64,000 bases of DNA from Phycisphaerales bacterium (GCA_028279375.1 JANQNW010000017.1:124001-188000); one strand, 5' to 3'. Shown: positions 43,840 through 52,598, counted from the first letter of the stretch. Program-made: numbers and translations. Notes: generated by a model from the sequence alone, not told the origin.

Positions 43840-45483
43840 ATGTCTGGATCATCGGGTGGACGCAGCAGGAAGCGCGGCAGGCGCGCGATCACGGCGATCG
43901 TAGCGCTTGGGCTCGTAGGCGGTCTCGCCGCGATCGGCCTGATGGCGATGCCGTCGAGTGGAACAAGCGACAAGGAAGCGACGCTCGAGCTGTATGAGGT
44001 CTCAGAGATCTCTTTCGACATCAGCGTGACGGCGAGCGGCGAGCTCGAGGCGAAGAACCAGCAGGAGATTCGAAGCGACGTCGAGTCGGAGGTGACGATC
44101 GAGGAGATCGTCGCCGAGGGGTCGCAGGTGGAGCAGGGCGATGTGCTCGTGCGCTTGTCGCCCGATGCGATCGAGCAGCGCATCGATGAAGAGTTGCTGA
44201 AAGTCGAGTCTGCGCGGAGCGAGTTGATCGCGGCGGAGCAGGCGTTCGAGATCCAGGTGAGTGAGAACGACGCGGCGCTGCGGAAGGCGAAGCTGGCGGT
44301 TGAGCTCGCCGAACTCGAGCTTCAGAAGTGGACCGAGGGCGATCTCGCGAAGAAGCTGGCGCAGCTCGAGGTGAACATCGAGAAGGCGGAGCGTCAGCTG
44401 ATCCTGAACAAGGAGAAGTACGACAAGTCGGCGCGCCTGCTCGAGAAGGGCTTCGTCTCGAAGGACGATCACGAGCAGGATCACATTCACTATCTCGAGT
44501 CGCTGGCGAACGTGAAGATCGCGAAGCTCGAGAAGGATGTATACGAGCGTTTCGAGCGTCAAAAGGATTACAAGAAGCTGACGAGCGACGTCGAGGAGGC
44601 GAAGGCGGAGCTGGAGCGCGTGGAGCGTCAGAACCTGAGCCGCATCGCCAGCAAGGAGGCGGATCGCACGAACAAGGGGCGTCAGCTCTCGATTCGTGAA
44701 GATCGTCTTGCGGACTTGCGGGCGGAGCTCGAGGCGACGACTGTTCGTGCTCCCACGGACGGCCTCGTCGTCTACGGCACGACGGTCGAGCGGGCGCGCA
44801 ACCCATGGCGGAATGATTCGCAGCTGCAGGTCGGGCAATCCGTGCGGCCGAATCAGCTGCTCATCGCGTTGCCGGACACTTCGAGCATGATCGCGTCTGT
44901 GCGCGTGCACGAGAGCTACGCCCAGCGGATCCGTCCCGGCATGCCGGTGCTGTTGCGTGTGAACGCGATGCAGAACAAGACATTCAACGGCGTTGTCGAG
45001 TCTATCGGCGTGCTCGCTGAATCGGGCGGATGGCGCGATCCGAATCGGCGGGAGTACACGGTGCGCGTGGCGATCAACGAAGAGAATAGTGACCGTCAGC
45101 TGAAGCCGTCGATGCGCTGCGAAGCGGAGATCGTGCTCGGTTCGGTTGAGGATGCGCTGGCCGTGCCGGTGCAGGCCGTCTTCCGCGACGGTCCCAAGGC
45201 GTTCGTGTACTCGCCGAAGGGTCGCAAGTACGAGAAGAAGCCGGTGGAGCTCACGCGTCGTCGTTCGACGTCGTATGTCGAGATCGCGTCGGGCGTCAGC
45301 TCAGGCGATCGCGTGCTGCTTCGCGAGCCGAGCCCCGGCGAGGTGCTGGACACCGCGGGGCCGGGCGAGGAGACGCAGGTCGCCGGCGGCGAGAAGAATC
45401 CGAAGAGGGTCGAGGGCGATTCGCCGGCGGTTCGACAGGTCCGCAGCGACGCCAAGAAGAGCGCCTCAGCAGCGGGCCGTTAG
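43840..45483 (+). CDS. HlyD/RND-type membrane-fusion protein
   Basis: A 547-residue periplasmic adaptor. One N-terminal membrane helix (ITAIVALGLVGGLAAIGLMA) is followed by split lipoyl/barrel-sandwich halves (ISVTASGELEAKNQQEIRSD...VRAPTDGLVVYG) flanking a very long coiled coil (~110-300, rich in Glu/Lys/Leu). A beta-barrel domain comes next (VRVHESYAQRIRPGMPVLLR) and then a membrane-proximal domain (ALAVPVQAVFRDG). The coiled coil is longer than in typical RND adaptors and closer to ABC/HlyD ones. It follows the TolC-like gene by 172 bases. No ABC or RND pump follows. Confidence 0.9.
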   Translation: MSGSSGGRSRKRGRRAITAIVALGLVGGLAAIGLMAMPSSGTSDKEATLELYEVSEISFDISVTASGELEAKNQQEIRSDVESEVTIEEIVAEGSQVEQGDVLVRLSPDAIEQRIDEELLKVESARSELIAAEQAFEIQVSENDAALRKAKLAVELAELELQKWTEGDLAKKLAQLEVNIEKAERQLILNKEKYDKSARLLEKGFVSKDDHEQDHIHYLESLANVKIAKLEKDVYERFERQKDYKKLTSDVEEAKAELERVERQNLSRIASKEADRTNKGRQLSIREDRLADLRAELEATTVRAPTDGLVVYGTTVERARNPWRNDSQLQVGQSVRPNQLLIALPDTSSMIASVRVHESYAQRIRPGMPVLLRVNAMQNKTFNGVVESIGVLAESGGWRDPNRREYTVRVAINEENSDRQLKPSMRCEAEIVLGSVEDALAVPVQAVFRDGPKAFVYSPKGRKYEKKPVELTRRRSTSYVEIASGVSSGDRVLLREPSPGEVLDTAGPGEETQVAGGEKNPKRVEGDSPAVRQVRSDAKKSASAAGR

Positions 45484-45561
45484 CCCGTTTGTTGAATCCC
45501 GAATTGCTGGAACGTCGCGACGTGTGTTGAGAGCGCCGCGGCGTTCTCTTTTGCGCCCAGT

Positions 45562-46785
45562 TCACCACGCGGCGGCGCAGTAATCGATGTCGTACTGCTC
45601 GACGCTGCGCGGGCGGAAGTTGGCCTTCGAGACGTCCTGCCCCTCGGAGACGACGATCGAGAAACGCGGATCTTCGGAGAGATCGATCGTATTCGAGTCG
45701 TCCTCAGGATCGACATCGTCCGTATCGACGAGTTCATCGACCAGCCGAACGGTCGGACGGCAGGGATCCTTGATGGTCCACTCTGTGACGACGGCCTTCA
45801 TGCCGTCGGAGAGTTCGACGAGGCTTCCGGGTGGATACGGGGGCGTGACGGACATGAGCGCGACGAAGGTGACGGGATCGAGCGTGCGGAGGATGTCCGG
45901 CCGTTGCATCTGGCGCAGGACGCGCACGGTCGGCACGGGCGCCATGTCGGGTCGCGGTCGCTTGAGATGATCGAAGATGTTCGCGGTGGAGAGGATGCGC
46001 GCGAAGATATGAATCTCCTCGCCCTGGAGGCCGCGCACGTTGCCCTCGAAGTCGCGCTTGCGCGGGAAGCCCGTGCCATCGAAGCGCTGATGATGATGCA
46101 ATACGGCGAATGAGGCCGTCGGATCGACATTGCCCTGGACGAGTTCATAGCCGACCTGCACGTGACGGCGCCAGTTCGGATCGCTGAAGTCACGCGTTTC
46201 GCGCCAGCTCGCGAGATCCTCTTCGTCGATGAGCGTCATGCCGACATCATGGAGCATGGCGCCGACGCCGAGGTTGACGATGTCTTTGGCATGCGATGGG
46301 GAGAGTCTCTTGCGCTGCCTGAGAAGATAACCCTCGAGTCGCAGGCCCATGAGCAGGCTGAGATAGCAGACATTGGCGGAGTGGCGCAGCAGCTCATCGC
46401 TGGCGCCGGCGAGCTCCTGAATCATGACGCCCGCGGAGGGGTTCTCCATGAGGCGGTCGATGAGATCGCGGATGATGCTGCGATACGCGGGGTACTCGAG
46501 ATCCGCACTGGCGCCGGCGCCGACGCTCTCGAACATGTCTCCGAGCGCGCGTGTGAGCGCGCCTTGCGCTTCGAGGACCTGCGGATTGATGTACTTGCCG
46601 ACAAAGTCGAGGTTCGGATAGTCGATCCAGAGATCGGGCACACCGAGCTCGCGCAAGCGCAGGATGGCTTGCTTGTCGAGGGTGAAGCCGGCGCGCAGCA
46701 GCACCTGGTCCTGTCGCTTGGGATGATGCAGCGGCGAGGCGAGCGCCATCCCGGGTCGGGCATATACGAGCGGGACACGAAGCAT
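45562..46785 (-). CDS. HD-GYP domain protein with extra N- and C-terminal regions
   Basis: A 407-residue protein. The N-terminus (MLRVPLVYARPGMALASPLH; GFTLDKQAILRLRELGVPDL) is the small domain common before HD-GYP. The HD-GYP core carries AMLHDVGMTLI (HD), HVQVGYELVQG (His) and LHHHQRFDGTGFPRK, where the GYP position reads GTGFP. The ~100-residue C-terminus is beta-rich with an acidic Asp cluster. It probably hydrolyses cyclic-di-GMP, but the altered GYP leaves this open. The ATG at 46785 is set by GGAGGA a few bases upstream. It lies 206 bases after a small lipoprotein gene on the same strand. Confidence 0.88.
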   Translation of the reverse strand: MLRVPLVYARPGMALASPLHHPKRQDQVLLRAGFTLDKQAILRLRELGVPDLWIDYPNLDFVGKYINPQVLEAQGALTRALGDMFESVGAGASADLEYPAYRSIIRDLIDRLMENPSAGVMIQELAGASDELLRHSANVCYLSLLMGLRLEGYLLRQRKRLSPSHAKDIVNLGVGAMLHDVGMTLIDEEDLASWRETRDFSDPNWRRHVQVGYELVQGNVDPTASFAVLHHHQRFDGTGFPRKRDFEGNVRGLQGEEIHIFARILSTANIFDHLKRPRPDMAPVPTVRVLRQMQRPDILRTLDPVTFVALMSVTPPYPPGSLVELSDGMKAVVTEWTIKDPCRPTVRLVDELVDTDDVDPEDDSNTIDLSEDPRFSIVVSEGQDVSKANFRPRSVEQYDIDYCAAAW

Positions 46786-46991
46786 GCAATCCTCCGCGGG
46801 GTCAGGGTCCCTTTGAGGATGCATCGGCGACCGAGTGACCGCCCTTGTGTGGGGAGTTCGAGTGCGCGCAGAAACCGCCTGTTTCGGGATGTGCTGAGCG
46901 GTTCGGGCGGAGTGGCGATATCGCAGGTCCGTGTGAATCTCTGCGGCGTGCGCGGGCGGGTCTCGGAATGTGCGTGCTGGCGGGACGGGCG

Positions 46992-47363
46992 CTAGGGGTC
47001 CATGTCGCCTTCGATCGGGACGGGCTCGATGCGCTCGAGATAGAAACGGACACTGGGCATAGGCGGATTATCCATGCGCTGCGTCTCATAACCAACGCGT
47101 TTGACGATGACCTGCCCGCGCTCGTAATCGACGGGCCACTCGAGATAGGCCCAGCCATTGCGATCGGTCTTCGCGTCCTTGCGGCATCGGGTGGCGCTCT
47201 TGGCCTTGGGGCTCGGGTACGCCGCGATCGTGATCTTCGAATCGGGGATCGGCTTCCGCGTTTCAGCGTCGGCGACGAACACGCCGATCGTGCGTGTGGG
47301 GCAGCATCCGGTGAGCAGCATGCCGGCGGCAAGCATCGCAATCAGGCGCACGTTCATTGTCAT
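46992..47363 (-). CDS. Small lipoprotein with carboxypeptidase-regulatory-like fold
   Basis: A 123-residue protein with a lipoprotein signal ending LLTGC. The mature part (IGVFVADAETRKPIPDSKIT; DRNGWAYLEWPV; YERGQVIVKRVGYETQ) resembles the small beta-sandwich of carboxypeptidase-regulatory-like domains, often found on surface-exposed proteins. It ends in an acidic PIEGDMDP. The start could be 47363 or the Met two codons later. It begins 24 bases after the uvrC stop, so it is probably in the same transcript. Role unknown. Confidence 0.7.
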   Translation of the reverse strand: MTMNVRLIAMLAAGMLLTGCCPTRTIGVFVADAETRKPIPDSKITIAAYPSPKAKSATRCRKDAKTDRNGWAYLEWPVDYERGQVIVKRVGYETQRMDNPPMPSVRFYLERIEPVPIEGDMDP

Positions 47364-47387
47364 GGCAGCGATTGTAGGGAGGCGGCG

Positions 47388-48836
47388 TCAGTCCTGATTG
47401 AGCATCTTCTTGCGGCGCAACACGTGGTGGTAGTGCTGGGCGAAGCGGTGCGCTTCGTCGCGGATCGCCTGGCAGAACTTGAGGCCGAGGTTCTCGCGTC
47501 CCAGTTTGATGGGCGCCGATTCACGCTGGATGTAGATGAGTTCTTCCTTCTTGGCGAGGGAGATGACCATCGGCGGCTTGACGTCGAGATCGTCGAACGC
47601 GTCGAGGGCGGCGTGAAGCTGGCCGAGGCCGCCGTCGATGAGGATGACGTCGGGATAAAGCTCGGCGCCGGCGCCGGCGTCGCGATAACGGCGCGAGACG
47701 ACCTCGCGGATCGCCTTGTAGTCGTCGTTGTCAGCGGACTTGATCTTGTAGCGCCGGTATTCGTTCTTGAAGGGCTTGCCGTCGATGAAGCAGACTTTCG
47801 ATCCGACGGTCTCGCCGCCCTGGAGATGGGCGATGTCGATCGCTTCGACGCAGCGGATGGGCTCTTCGAGCTTGAGTGTGCGCTGGAGGGAGCGCAGGCC
47901 GCGGGCGGGATCAACATAGAAGGACTCGGTTTCAGGCTGCCAGCGGTCCTTGGTGGTGGCGCGCTCGTCGAGTTTCTCGATCGCGTGGATCTGATCACGG
48001 AGGACGGCGGCGCGTTCATAGTTCTGATCTTTCGAGGCTTCCTGCATCTCGGCGCGCATCTGGCGGAGCATGGCGCTGCGCTTGGAGGTGATGAAGCGGA
48101 CGAAGCGATCGATATCGGCGCGGTACTGCTCCTTGCTGATCTTGGCGGCGCAGGGGGCGGTGCAGAGGCCGATGGGGCCGAGGAGGCAGGGGCGGAAGAA
48201 CTTGAGCTTCGGATCTCCATCCCGAATGTCGAGCGTGCAGGTGCGGTACTTGAAGATGCGCTGGAGAATCTGCACGGCGTCGCGGAGGGCGCCTACGGCG
48301 GTGAACGGCCCGAGGATCTTCGCGCCCTTGTACTTCGGATCGCTCGGCGTGCGCGTGATGAAGACGCCGGGGAAGTCGTCGCGCGTCGTGATGACGAGGT
48401 AGGGATAGGTGCGATCGTCGAGGGACATCGTGTTGTAGTGCGGGCGGATGTCCTTGATGAGGCGGGCTTCAGCGAGCAACGCCTCCCATTCGCCCTCACA
48501 CTCGACGATGTCGAGGTCGTGGATGACATCGAGCATCGGCTGCTTCTTCGGCCCGAGATCGGCGGAGGGGATGAAGTAGGAGGCGACGCGGTTGCTGAGC
48601 TTCGACGCCTTGCCGACGTACAGGACGACGCCCTTGCAGTCCTTCATCAGGTAGACCCCGGCGCGCGCCGGGAGATGGCGGGCTTTCTCGCGCAGGCGCT
48701 CCAGGCGCTCGTCGCGCGACTCGGTTCCCCATGCCGGCGGCGGATCGTCGAGTCGCCGATCGCGCTGGGGCTGATCGCCTTCGACGGTGAGGTCCGTTGG
48801 TTCGGGGGCCTGGTTGTCGCCTGCGTCCGGGGGCAC
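47388..48836 (-). CDS. uvrC: UvrC-type excinuclease subunit lacking the C-terminal HhH domain
   Basis: About 482 residues. It has the GIY-YIG nuclease domain (LPARAGVYLMKDCKG; VLYVGKASKLSNRVASYF), the Cys-rich region (RPCLLGPIGLCTAPCAAKIS), the UvrB-interacting UVR helix pair (QNYERAAVLRDQIHAIEKL) and the RNase-H-like nuclease domain (CVEAIDIAHLQGGETVGS; DVILIDGGLGQLHAA; RDEAHRFAQHYHH). It stops right after RRKKMLNQD, where UvrC proteins normally continue into tandem helix-hairpin-helix motifs. The start is uncertain: no in-frame ATG is near, and the GTG at 48836 is the best guess. UvrC makes both cuts in nucleotide excision repair. Confidence 0.88.
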   Translation of the reverse strand: MPPDAGDNQAPEPTDLTVEGDQPQRDRRLDDPPPAWGTESRDERLERLREKARHLPARAGVYLMKDCKGVVLYVGKASKLSNRVASYFIPSADLGPKKQPMLDVIHDLDIVECEGEWEALLAEARLIKDIRPHYNTMSLDDRTYPYLVITTRDDFPGVFITRTPSDPKYKGAKILGPFTAVGALRDAVQILQRIFKYRTCTLDIRDGDPKLKFFRPCLLGPIGLCTAPCAAKISKEQYRADIDRFVRFITSKRSAMLRQMRAEMQEASKDQNYERAAVLRDQIHAIEKLDERATTKDRWQPETESFYVDPARGLRSLQRTLKLEEPIRCVEAIDIAHLQGGETVGSKVCFIDGKPFKNEYRRYKIKSADNDDYKAIREVVSRRYRDAGAGAELYPDVILIDGGLGQLHAALDAFDDLDVKPPMVISLAKKEELIYIQRESAPIKLGRENLGLKFCQAIRDEAHRFAQHYHHVLRRKKMLNQD

Positions 48837-48876
48837 GTTGAGATAGTAGGAGGAACGGGAGGGCAAAAACGCACAA

Positions 48877-48901
48877 GGCCGACGGGGTGTGCCCGCCGGC
48901 C
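48877..48901 (-). terminator. Terminator hairpin after the PEP-CTERM-like gene
   Basis: A GC-rich 9-base-pair stem with one mismatch and a 5-base loop, arms 48877-48886 and 48892-48901. On the minus strand it is followed by TTGTGCGTTTTTG. It ends the gene at 48937-49686 and sits 41 bases before the proposed uvrC start. Confidence 0.7.
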
Positions 48902-48936
48902 CTGCGCCTCTTTCTCCATCCGAAGCGGGGGAGCGC

Positions 48937-49686
48937 TTAGCTGAGGGGGCGACGACGTCGGGCTCCGACGCCGACGAGACCCACGGCGGCCATGCCGGCG
49001 GCCAGCGGCGTCGGGATGACGGGGATCGCGTCGTTGCTCGTGAGCTTGATGTCGAACTTCGGGCGCTCCTGTGAGGTGGAAGTGCCCTTGTTGATCTCGA
49101 ACTCGCCGAAGATCTCGAAGTCATGTTCGGCGAGGTTGGCGCCGCCTGGGGTGACGAGGCGCGTGATCTCGAACTGGTCCATGTCGATGTCGTCATCGAG
49201 GCTCAGGTCGGGAAGATCTCCCCAGACCGAGATGCCGCTGACGCCGAAGCTGTTGAAGTTGATGAAGCTGTCGCGATCAACCTGGGCGGTCGTGAAGATC
49301 TCGACGGTGTTGAACTCGGCGCCGGGGATGTCGAGCGTGAGCGTGCTCGTGCCGAGCATGCCGTCCTCATCGGTGAGCATCCACGTGATCTGCTCCATGG
49401 TGGAGTCCCACTGGAAAGAGAAGCTCCAGGTGGTGTTCAGATCGGCGAGCGTGTTCGAGATGTTGTCGGTCTCGTCATCGCCGGGATTGCTATCCGGTCC
49501 GAGTGCGGAGTCCCAGTTGGTTGGATCGAGACGCAGTCGGGCGTTGGCGACGGTGTCGCCGCTGAAGTCGCCGCTGGCGAGATCGGGATCGACGATGACG
49601 TCTCCGGCCATGGCGGAAGCGCAGGTGATGGCGAGACCGGCGGCGCCGGCGATGATCGCCCGTGCGAGCGTCCTGCTCGTAGTCAT
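48937..49686 (-). CDS. Exported protein with PEP-CTERM-like sorting tail
   Basis: A 249-residue secreted protein. It has a signal peptide (TLARAIIAGAAGLAITCASAMA), an Asp/Thr/Ser-rich beta domain (NTTWSFSFQWDSTMEQITWM), and a C-terminus with the exosortase-signal layout: a Pro motif IPTP, a hydrophobic helix (LAAGMAAVGLVGVGA) and a basic end RRRRPLS. The motif is a variant of VPEP. It may be a target of the exosortase at 20128. The ATG at 49686 is preceded by AGGAGAAAAGC. A terminator follows, and the gene is divergent from rtcB. Confidence 0.78.
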   Translation of the reverse strand: MTTSRTLARAIIAGAAGLAITCASAMAGDVIVDPDLASGDFSGDTVANARLRLDPTNWDSALGPDSNPGDDETDNISNTLADLNTTWSFSFQWDSTMEQITWMLTDEDGMLGTSTLTLDIPGAEFNTVEIFTTAQVDRDSFINFNSFGVSGISVWGDLPDLSLDDDIDMDQFEITRLVTPGGANLAEHDFEIFGEFEINKGTSTSQERPKFDIKLTSNDAIPVIPTPLAAGMAAVGLVGVGARRRRPLS

Positions 49687-50013
49687 GTGCTTTTCTCCTG
49701 TTGTCCTGTGCAGAATCCTGTGTGCGGCGGCGCCGCTACTGATATGGATGCCACAGGTCCGGAGAAATGCAGGGATGCGCAGCGTTAAGAGCGCGTTGCG
49801 CGGTGTGATGGGACCGGCGCAAGCGTTGCAGGCGGCGCAGATCGGATGGTGCGCGGGACGCCGCACTCGGCGATGCCGATCGCCGCGCGTCGGGAGGAGG
49901 ACCAATCGATCCACCAGCTTTTCTGATTGGCTTGCTTGCCTTCCGGATGCGTCCGCCTACGCTTGCCGCTTTGTCCTGAGACCGAGAACAAGGAGGGCGA
50001 TTCGCCGAACGTC
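49687..50013. other. Intergenic region between the PEP-CTERM-like gene and rtcB
   Basis: A 327-base divergent spacer with no credible coding frame. AAGGAGG at 49990-49996 is 17 bases before the rtcB ATG, too far for an ideal ribosome site. TTGCCT and TACGCT with a 16-base gap near 49937-49964 could be a weak rtcB promoter. I see no repeat or strong hairpin. Confidence 0.45.
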
Positions 50014-51441
50014 ATGAAGGCTCGAGAACTCATCAACCTGGGCGTCCCGACCGGGGACACGCTGAAGCTGGCACAGAGGCTCATCGCGCAGGCGGCTGCG
50101 CAGAATGTTCGCAAGGACGAGATGCGCCAGTGCCTTCGGACGCTTGTCGCCGAGCCCGCGTCGATGACTTCGGACCGCCATTTCGGCGAGCTGGCGCAGG
50201 CCCTGATCGAGTTCCGCGCGATGGCGGCAGCCGGGGACGCGCCTGGATATGTCGCGCGCGAGAACCCGGCGCCGTGGCGTCAGTGGGGGACTGATCTCGA
50301 GGCGCAGTCGGTGCAGCAGATGGAGAATGCGTGCGAGCTGCCCGTCGCGGTGAGCGGGGCGCTGATGCCGGACGCGCACGTCGGCTATGGCCTGCCCATC
50401 GGCGGCGTGCTGGCGACGGACAACGCCGTGATTCCGTACGCGGTGGGTGTGGACATCGCCTGCCGTATGAAGCTGTCGGTGCTCGACATGCCGGTGTCGT
50501 CGCTGCGCGGCGAGGAAGAGCGCCTGCGCGGCGCGATTCGTGAGGAGACGCGCTTCGGCATCGGCGCCAAGTTCACATCGGCGCGCGAGCACGAGGTGAT
50601 GGATCTGGACTGGTCCATCTCCCCGGTCACGAAGCGCCTGAAGGACAAGGGGCGATCACAGCTGGGCACGAGCGGCTCGGGCAATCACTTCGTCGAGTTC
50701 GGTGAGCTGACGCTCGAAATCGATGCGCTGGGCCTGCGCGCCGGGACGTACCTGGCGCTGATGAGCCACTCGGGCAGCCGCGGGGTTGGATCGTCCGTCG
50801 CGAATCACTATTCGAAGATGGCGATGCGCCTGCACGCCGACCTGCCGAAGCACCTGAAGCACTTGGCGTGGCTCGACATGAGCTCCGCCGAGGGACAGGA
50901 ATACTGGGCGGCCATGCAGCTCATGGGCGCGTACGCCGAGGCGAACCATGCGTGCATCCATCGCGAGATGGTGCGACATCTCGGCGCGCGCGTCCTGGCG
51001 GATGTGGAGAATCACCACAACTTCGCGTGGAAGGAGGGCCATGTTGATCCATCCGGCGCGGAGCGTGAGGTGATCGTGCATCGCAAGGGCGCAACGCCGG
51101 CGGGTGAAGGCGTGCTGGGCGTGATCCCGGGATCGATGGCGTCTCCGGCGTATATCGTGCGCGGCAAGGGATCGAAGGACTCGCTGGAGTCGGCGTCACA
51201 CGGCGCCGGTCGCGTAATGAGCCGCACGAGGGCGAAGGCGTCGCTTCGGCGCAAGGAAGTGATGGCGTATCTGGAGGAGAAGGGCGTGACGCTGATCAGC
51301 GCCGGGCTCGATGAGTCGCCGCATGTCTACAAGGACATTGATCGCGTCATGGAGGCCCAGCGTGACTTGGTTGAGATCGTGGCGAAGTTCGAGCCGCGTC
51401 TCGTGAAGATGGCGCCGGAGGGTGAGCGCCCGGAGGATTGA
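50014..51441 (+). CDS. rtcB: RtcB-type RNA ligase
   Basis: A 475-residue RtcB, which joins 2',3'-cyclic-phosphate (or 3'-phosphate) and 5'-OH RNA ends using GTP. Metal and catalytic residues are visible: MPDAHVGYGLPIGG (Asp120, His122), VDIACRMKL (Cys150), GTSGSGNHFVEFG, ENHHNFAWKEG, VIVHRKGATPAG and SASHGAGR with His396, the expected guanylated His. DIACR is a variant of the usual DIGCG. No rtcA, rtcR or archease gene is adjacent. The ATG at 50014 is chosen as the only suitable Met; the ribosome site is poor. Confidence 0.92.
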   Translation: MKARELINLGVPTGDTLKLAQRLIAQAAAQNVRKDEMRQCLRTLVAEPASMTSDRHFGELAQALIEFRAMAAAGDAPGYVARENPAPWRQWGTDLEAQSVQQMENACELPVAVSGALMPDAHVGYGLPIGGVLATDNAVIPYAVGVDIACRMKLSVLDMPVSSLRGEEERLRGAIREETRFGIGAKFTSAREHEVMDLDWSISPVTKRLKDKGRSQLGTSGSGNHFVEFGELTLEIDALGLRAGTYLALMSHSGSRGVGSSVANHYSKMAMRLHADLPKHLKHLAWLDMSSAEGQEYWAAMQLMGAYAEANHACIHREMVRHLGARVLADVENHHNFAWKEGHVDPSGAEREVIVHRKGATPAGEGVLGVIPGSMASPAYIVRGKGSKDSLESASHGAGRVMSRTRAKASLRRKEVMAYLEEKGVTLISAGLDESPHVYKDIDRVMEAQRDLVEIVAKFEPRLVKMAPEGERPED

Positions 51442-51466
51442 TGGAGTGCTCGTGCCGAAGAAAAGC

Positions 51467-51512
51467 CCCCCGAAGACGCGCAGTCGAGGAAGGAGAGGCG
51501 CGCCTCCGGGGG
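51467..51512 (-). terminator. Strong hairpin with T-run on the minus strand
   Basis: Arms 51467-51480 and 51499-51512 pair over about 14 positions (CCCCCG at the base, with two G-T wobbles), loop 18 bases. On the minus strand GCTTTTC follows. It lies beyond the first hairpin (51567-51595) after the dockerin gene, and 26 bases past the rtcB stop, so it can serve both convergent genes. Confidence 0.65.
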
Positions 51513-51566
51513 TGGCACGAACGCCACGGAGGAAACCGGGCGGCGCAGGGCTCTTTCATGAAAGAA

Positions 51567-51595
51567 CCCGGGCGCCAGATTGGATGACGCCCGGG
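51567..51595 (-). terminator. Terminator hairpin after the CHRD/dockerin gene
   Basis: CCCGGGCG at 51567-51574 pairs perfectly with CGCCCGGG at 51588-51595, loop 13 bases. On the minus strand TTCTTTC follows. It lies about 80 bases past the stop of the minus-strand gene at 51675. Confidence 0.65.
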
Positions 51596-51674
51596 CGCTC
51601 AACGCGCAGAACAGGAATCGCGCGGAGCTGTTCGCCACCCGGGAAGGATGGACGGGAATCGCGCGAGCCCTGCG

Positions 51675-52598
51675 TTATGGATCACAGAGACCCCAGCTGC
51701 CGATGAGATTCGCCAGATCGACCGCTTCATACGGGTCGTTCCAGCGGCTCAGCAACTCTGCGATGTCGGCGGCGTTGACGACGCAGTTGCGCGACAGATC
51801 CCAGTCGCAGGGCGGCGTCTGGAGTTGGCCGCGAACAGCGCCGTCGGGATACTCGTCGTTGTGCAGGTCGATGTAGAAGGACGCGGGGTCGGCGAGCATC
51901 TGATCGACGAGCACATGGTCGCCGATGGTCGAACCGAAGAGTCGTCCAGGCTCGCCGCCGACGCCGAGTCCGAGCACGCTCCCGCCGCCCTGGCCGGCGG
52001 GCGCCGCGTGGATGACCCAGAGCGTGGGCGGCCCGACGTTCTCGTAGGTGAAATCCCACGAGATCTCATTGGTCTGGTCGGTGATGTAGAGCGTGCCGAC
52101 GCTGAGCCCATCAGGATCGCCGCCCTGACTGGTGACGACGTAGGGCCCGATGAGGCACATCTCGAACGCGACGGGAATGGCGCCGCGCATGACGACGGCG
52201 GGGCCTTGGTCCGAGTGCGGGAGGACGCCCTGGTCGGAATGCGCGATGAGTTCAAGCTCAAAGCGCTGCGGCCGGTCGACGAGCCGCCTGAGCAGATCGC
52301 GTCTTGCCGGCAACAGAACCGGGGCGCCGCGCATGTCTGGCTTCATGAGCGGGCCATCGAGATCAAAGCGCGCACTGCACGACTCGTCGAACCGGTCGCG
52401 CAGCGCAAACTCGACGCGGGAATAGCCGGAGTCCTCCGGAAGAAGGATGGACACGCCGCCGGAGTCGGCATCCAGTGCAAGGGTGACGCGCATTTCAGCG
52501 TCGTCGCCCAAGAGCGTGACTGGATAGGTCAGCGTGTCCGGGCTCGCGGCTGCCGCGCCCGAGGCTATGAGTGACGCAACGAAGAAGGCCGGTGTCAT
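51675..52598 (-). CDS. Secreted CHRD-domain protein with dockerin-like C-terminus
   Basis: A 307-residue secreted protein with a signal peptide (TPAFFVASLIASGAAAA). Residues ~165-255 look like a CHRD domain (the family of chordin-like repeats): DQMLADPASFYIDLHNDEYP and GAVRGQL are its hallmark. The C-terminal ~45 residues are dockerin-like (CDWDLSRNCVVNAADIAELL; ANLIGSWGLCDP), with two helical repeats, though the first Ca-binding loop is incomplete. Such tails are common on secreted planctomycete proteins, and their anchor is unknown. The ATG at 52598 follows AAGGAGCC. Confidence 0.83.
   Translation of the reverse strand: MTPAFFVASLIASGAAAASPDTLTYPVTLLGDDAEMRVTLALDADSGGVSILLPEDSGYSRVEFALRDRFDESCSARFDLDGPLMKPDMRGAPVLLPARRDLLRRLVDRPQRFELELIAHSDQGVLPHSDQGPAVVMRGAIPVAFEMCLIGPYVVTSQGGDPDGLSVGTLYITDQTNEISWDFTYENVGPPTLWVIHAAPAGQGGGSVLGLGVGGEPGRLFGSTIGDHVLVDQMLADPASFYIDLHNDEYPDGAVRGQLQTPPCDWDLSRNCVVNAADIAELLSRWNDPYEAVDLANLIGSWGLCDP

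Noticed and set aside
46845-48944. Plus-strand open frame (699 codons) opposite uvrC and the small lipoprotein
   Set aside because: Gly/Asp/Val-rich shadow of the complementary strand; uvrC and the lipoprotein have clear motifs.
49687-49914. N-terminal extension of the PEP-CTERM-like protein (start at 49914)
   Set aside because: The extension is Arg/His/Pro-rich and would bury the signal peptide; AGGAG lies just before the ATG at 49686.
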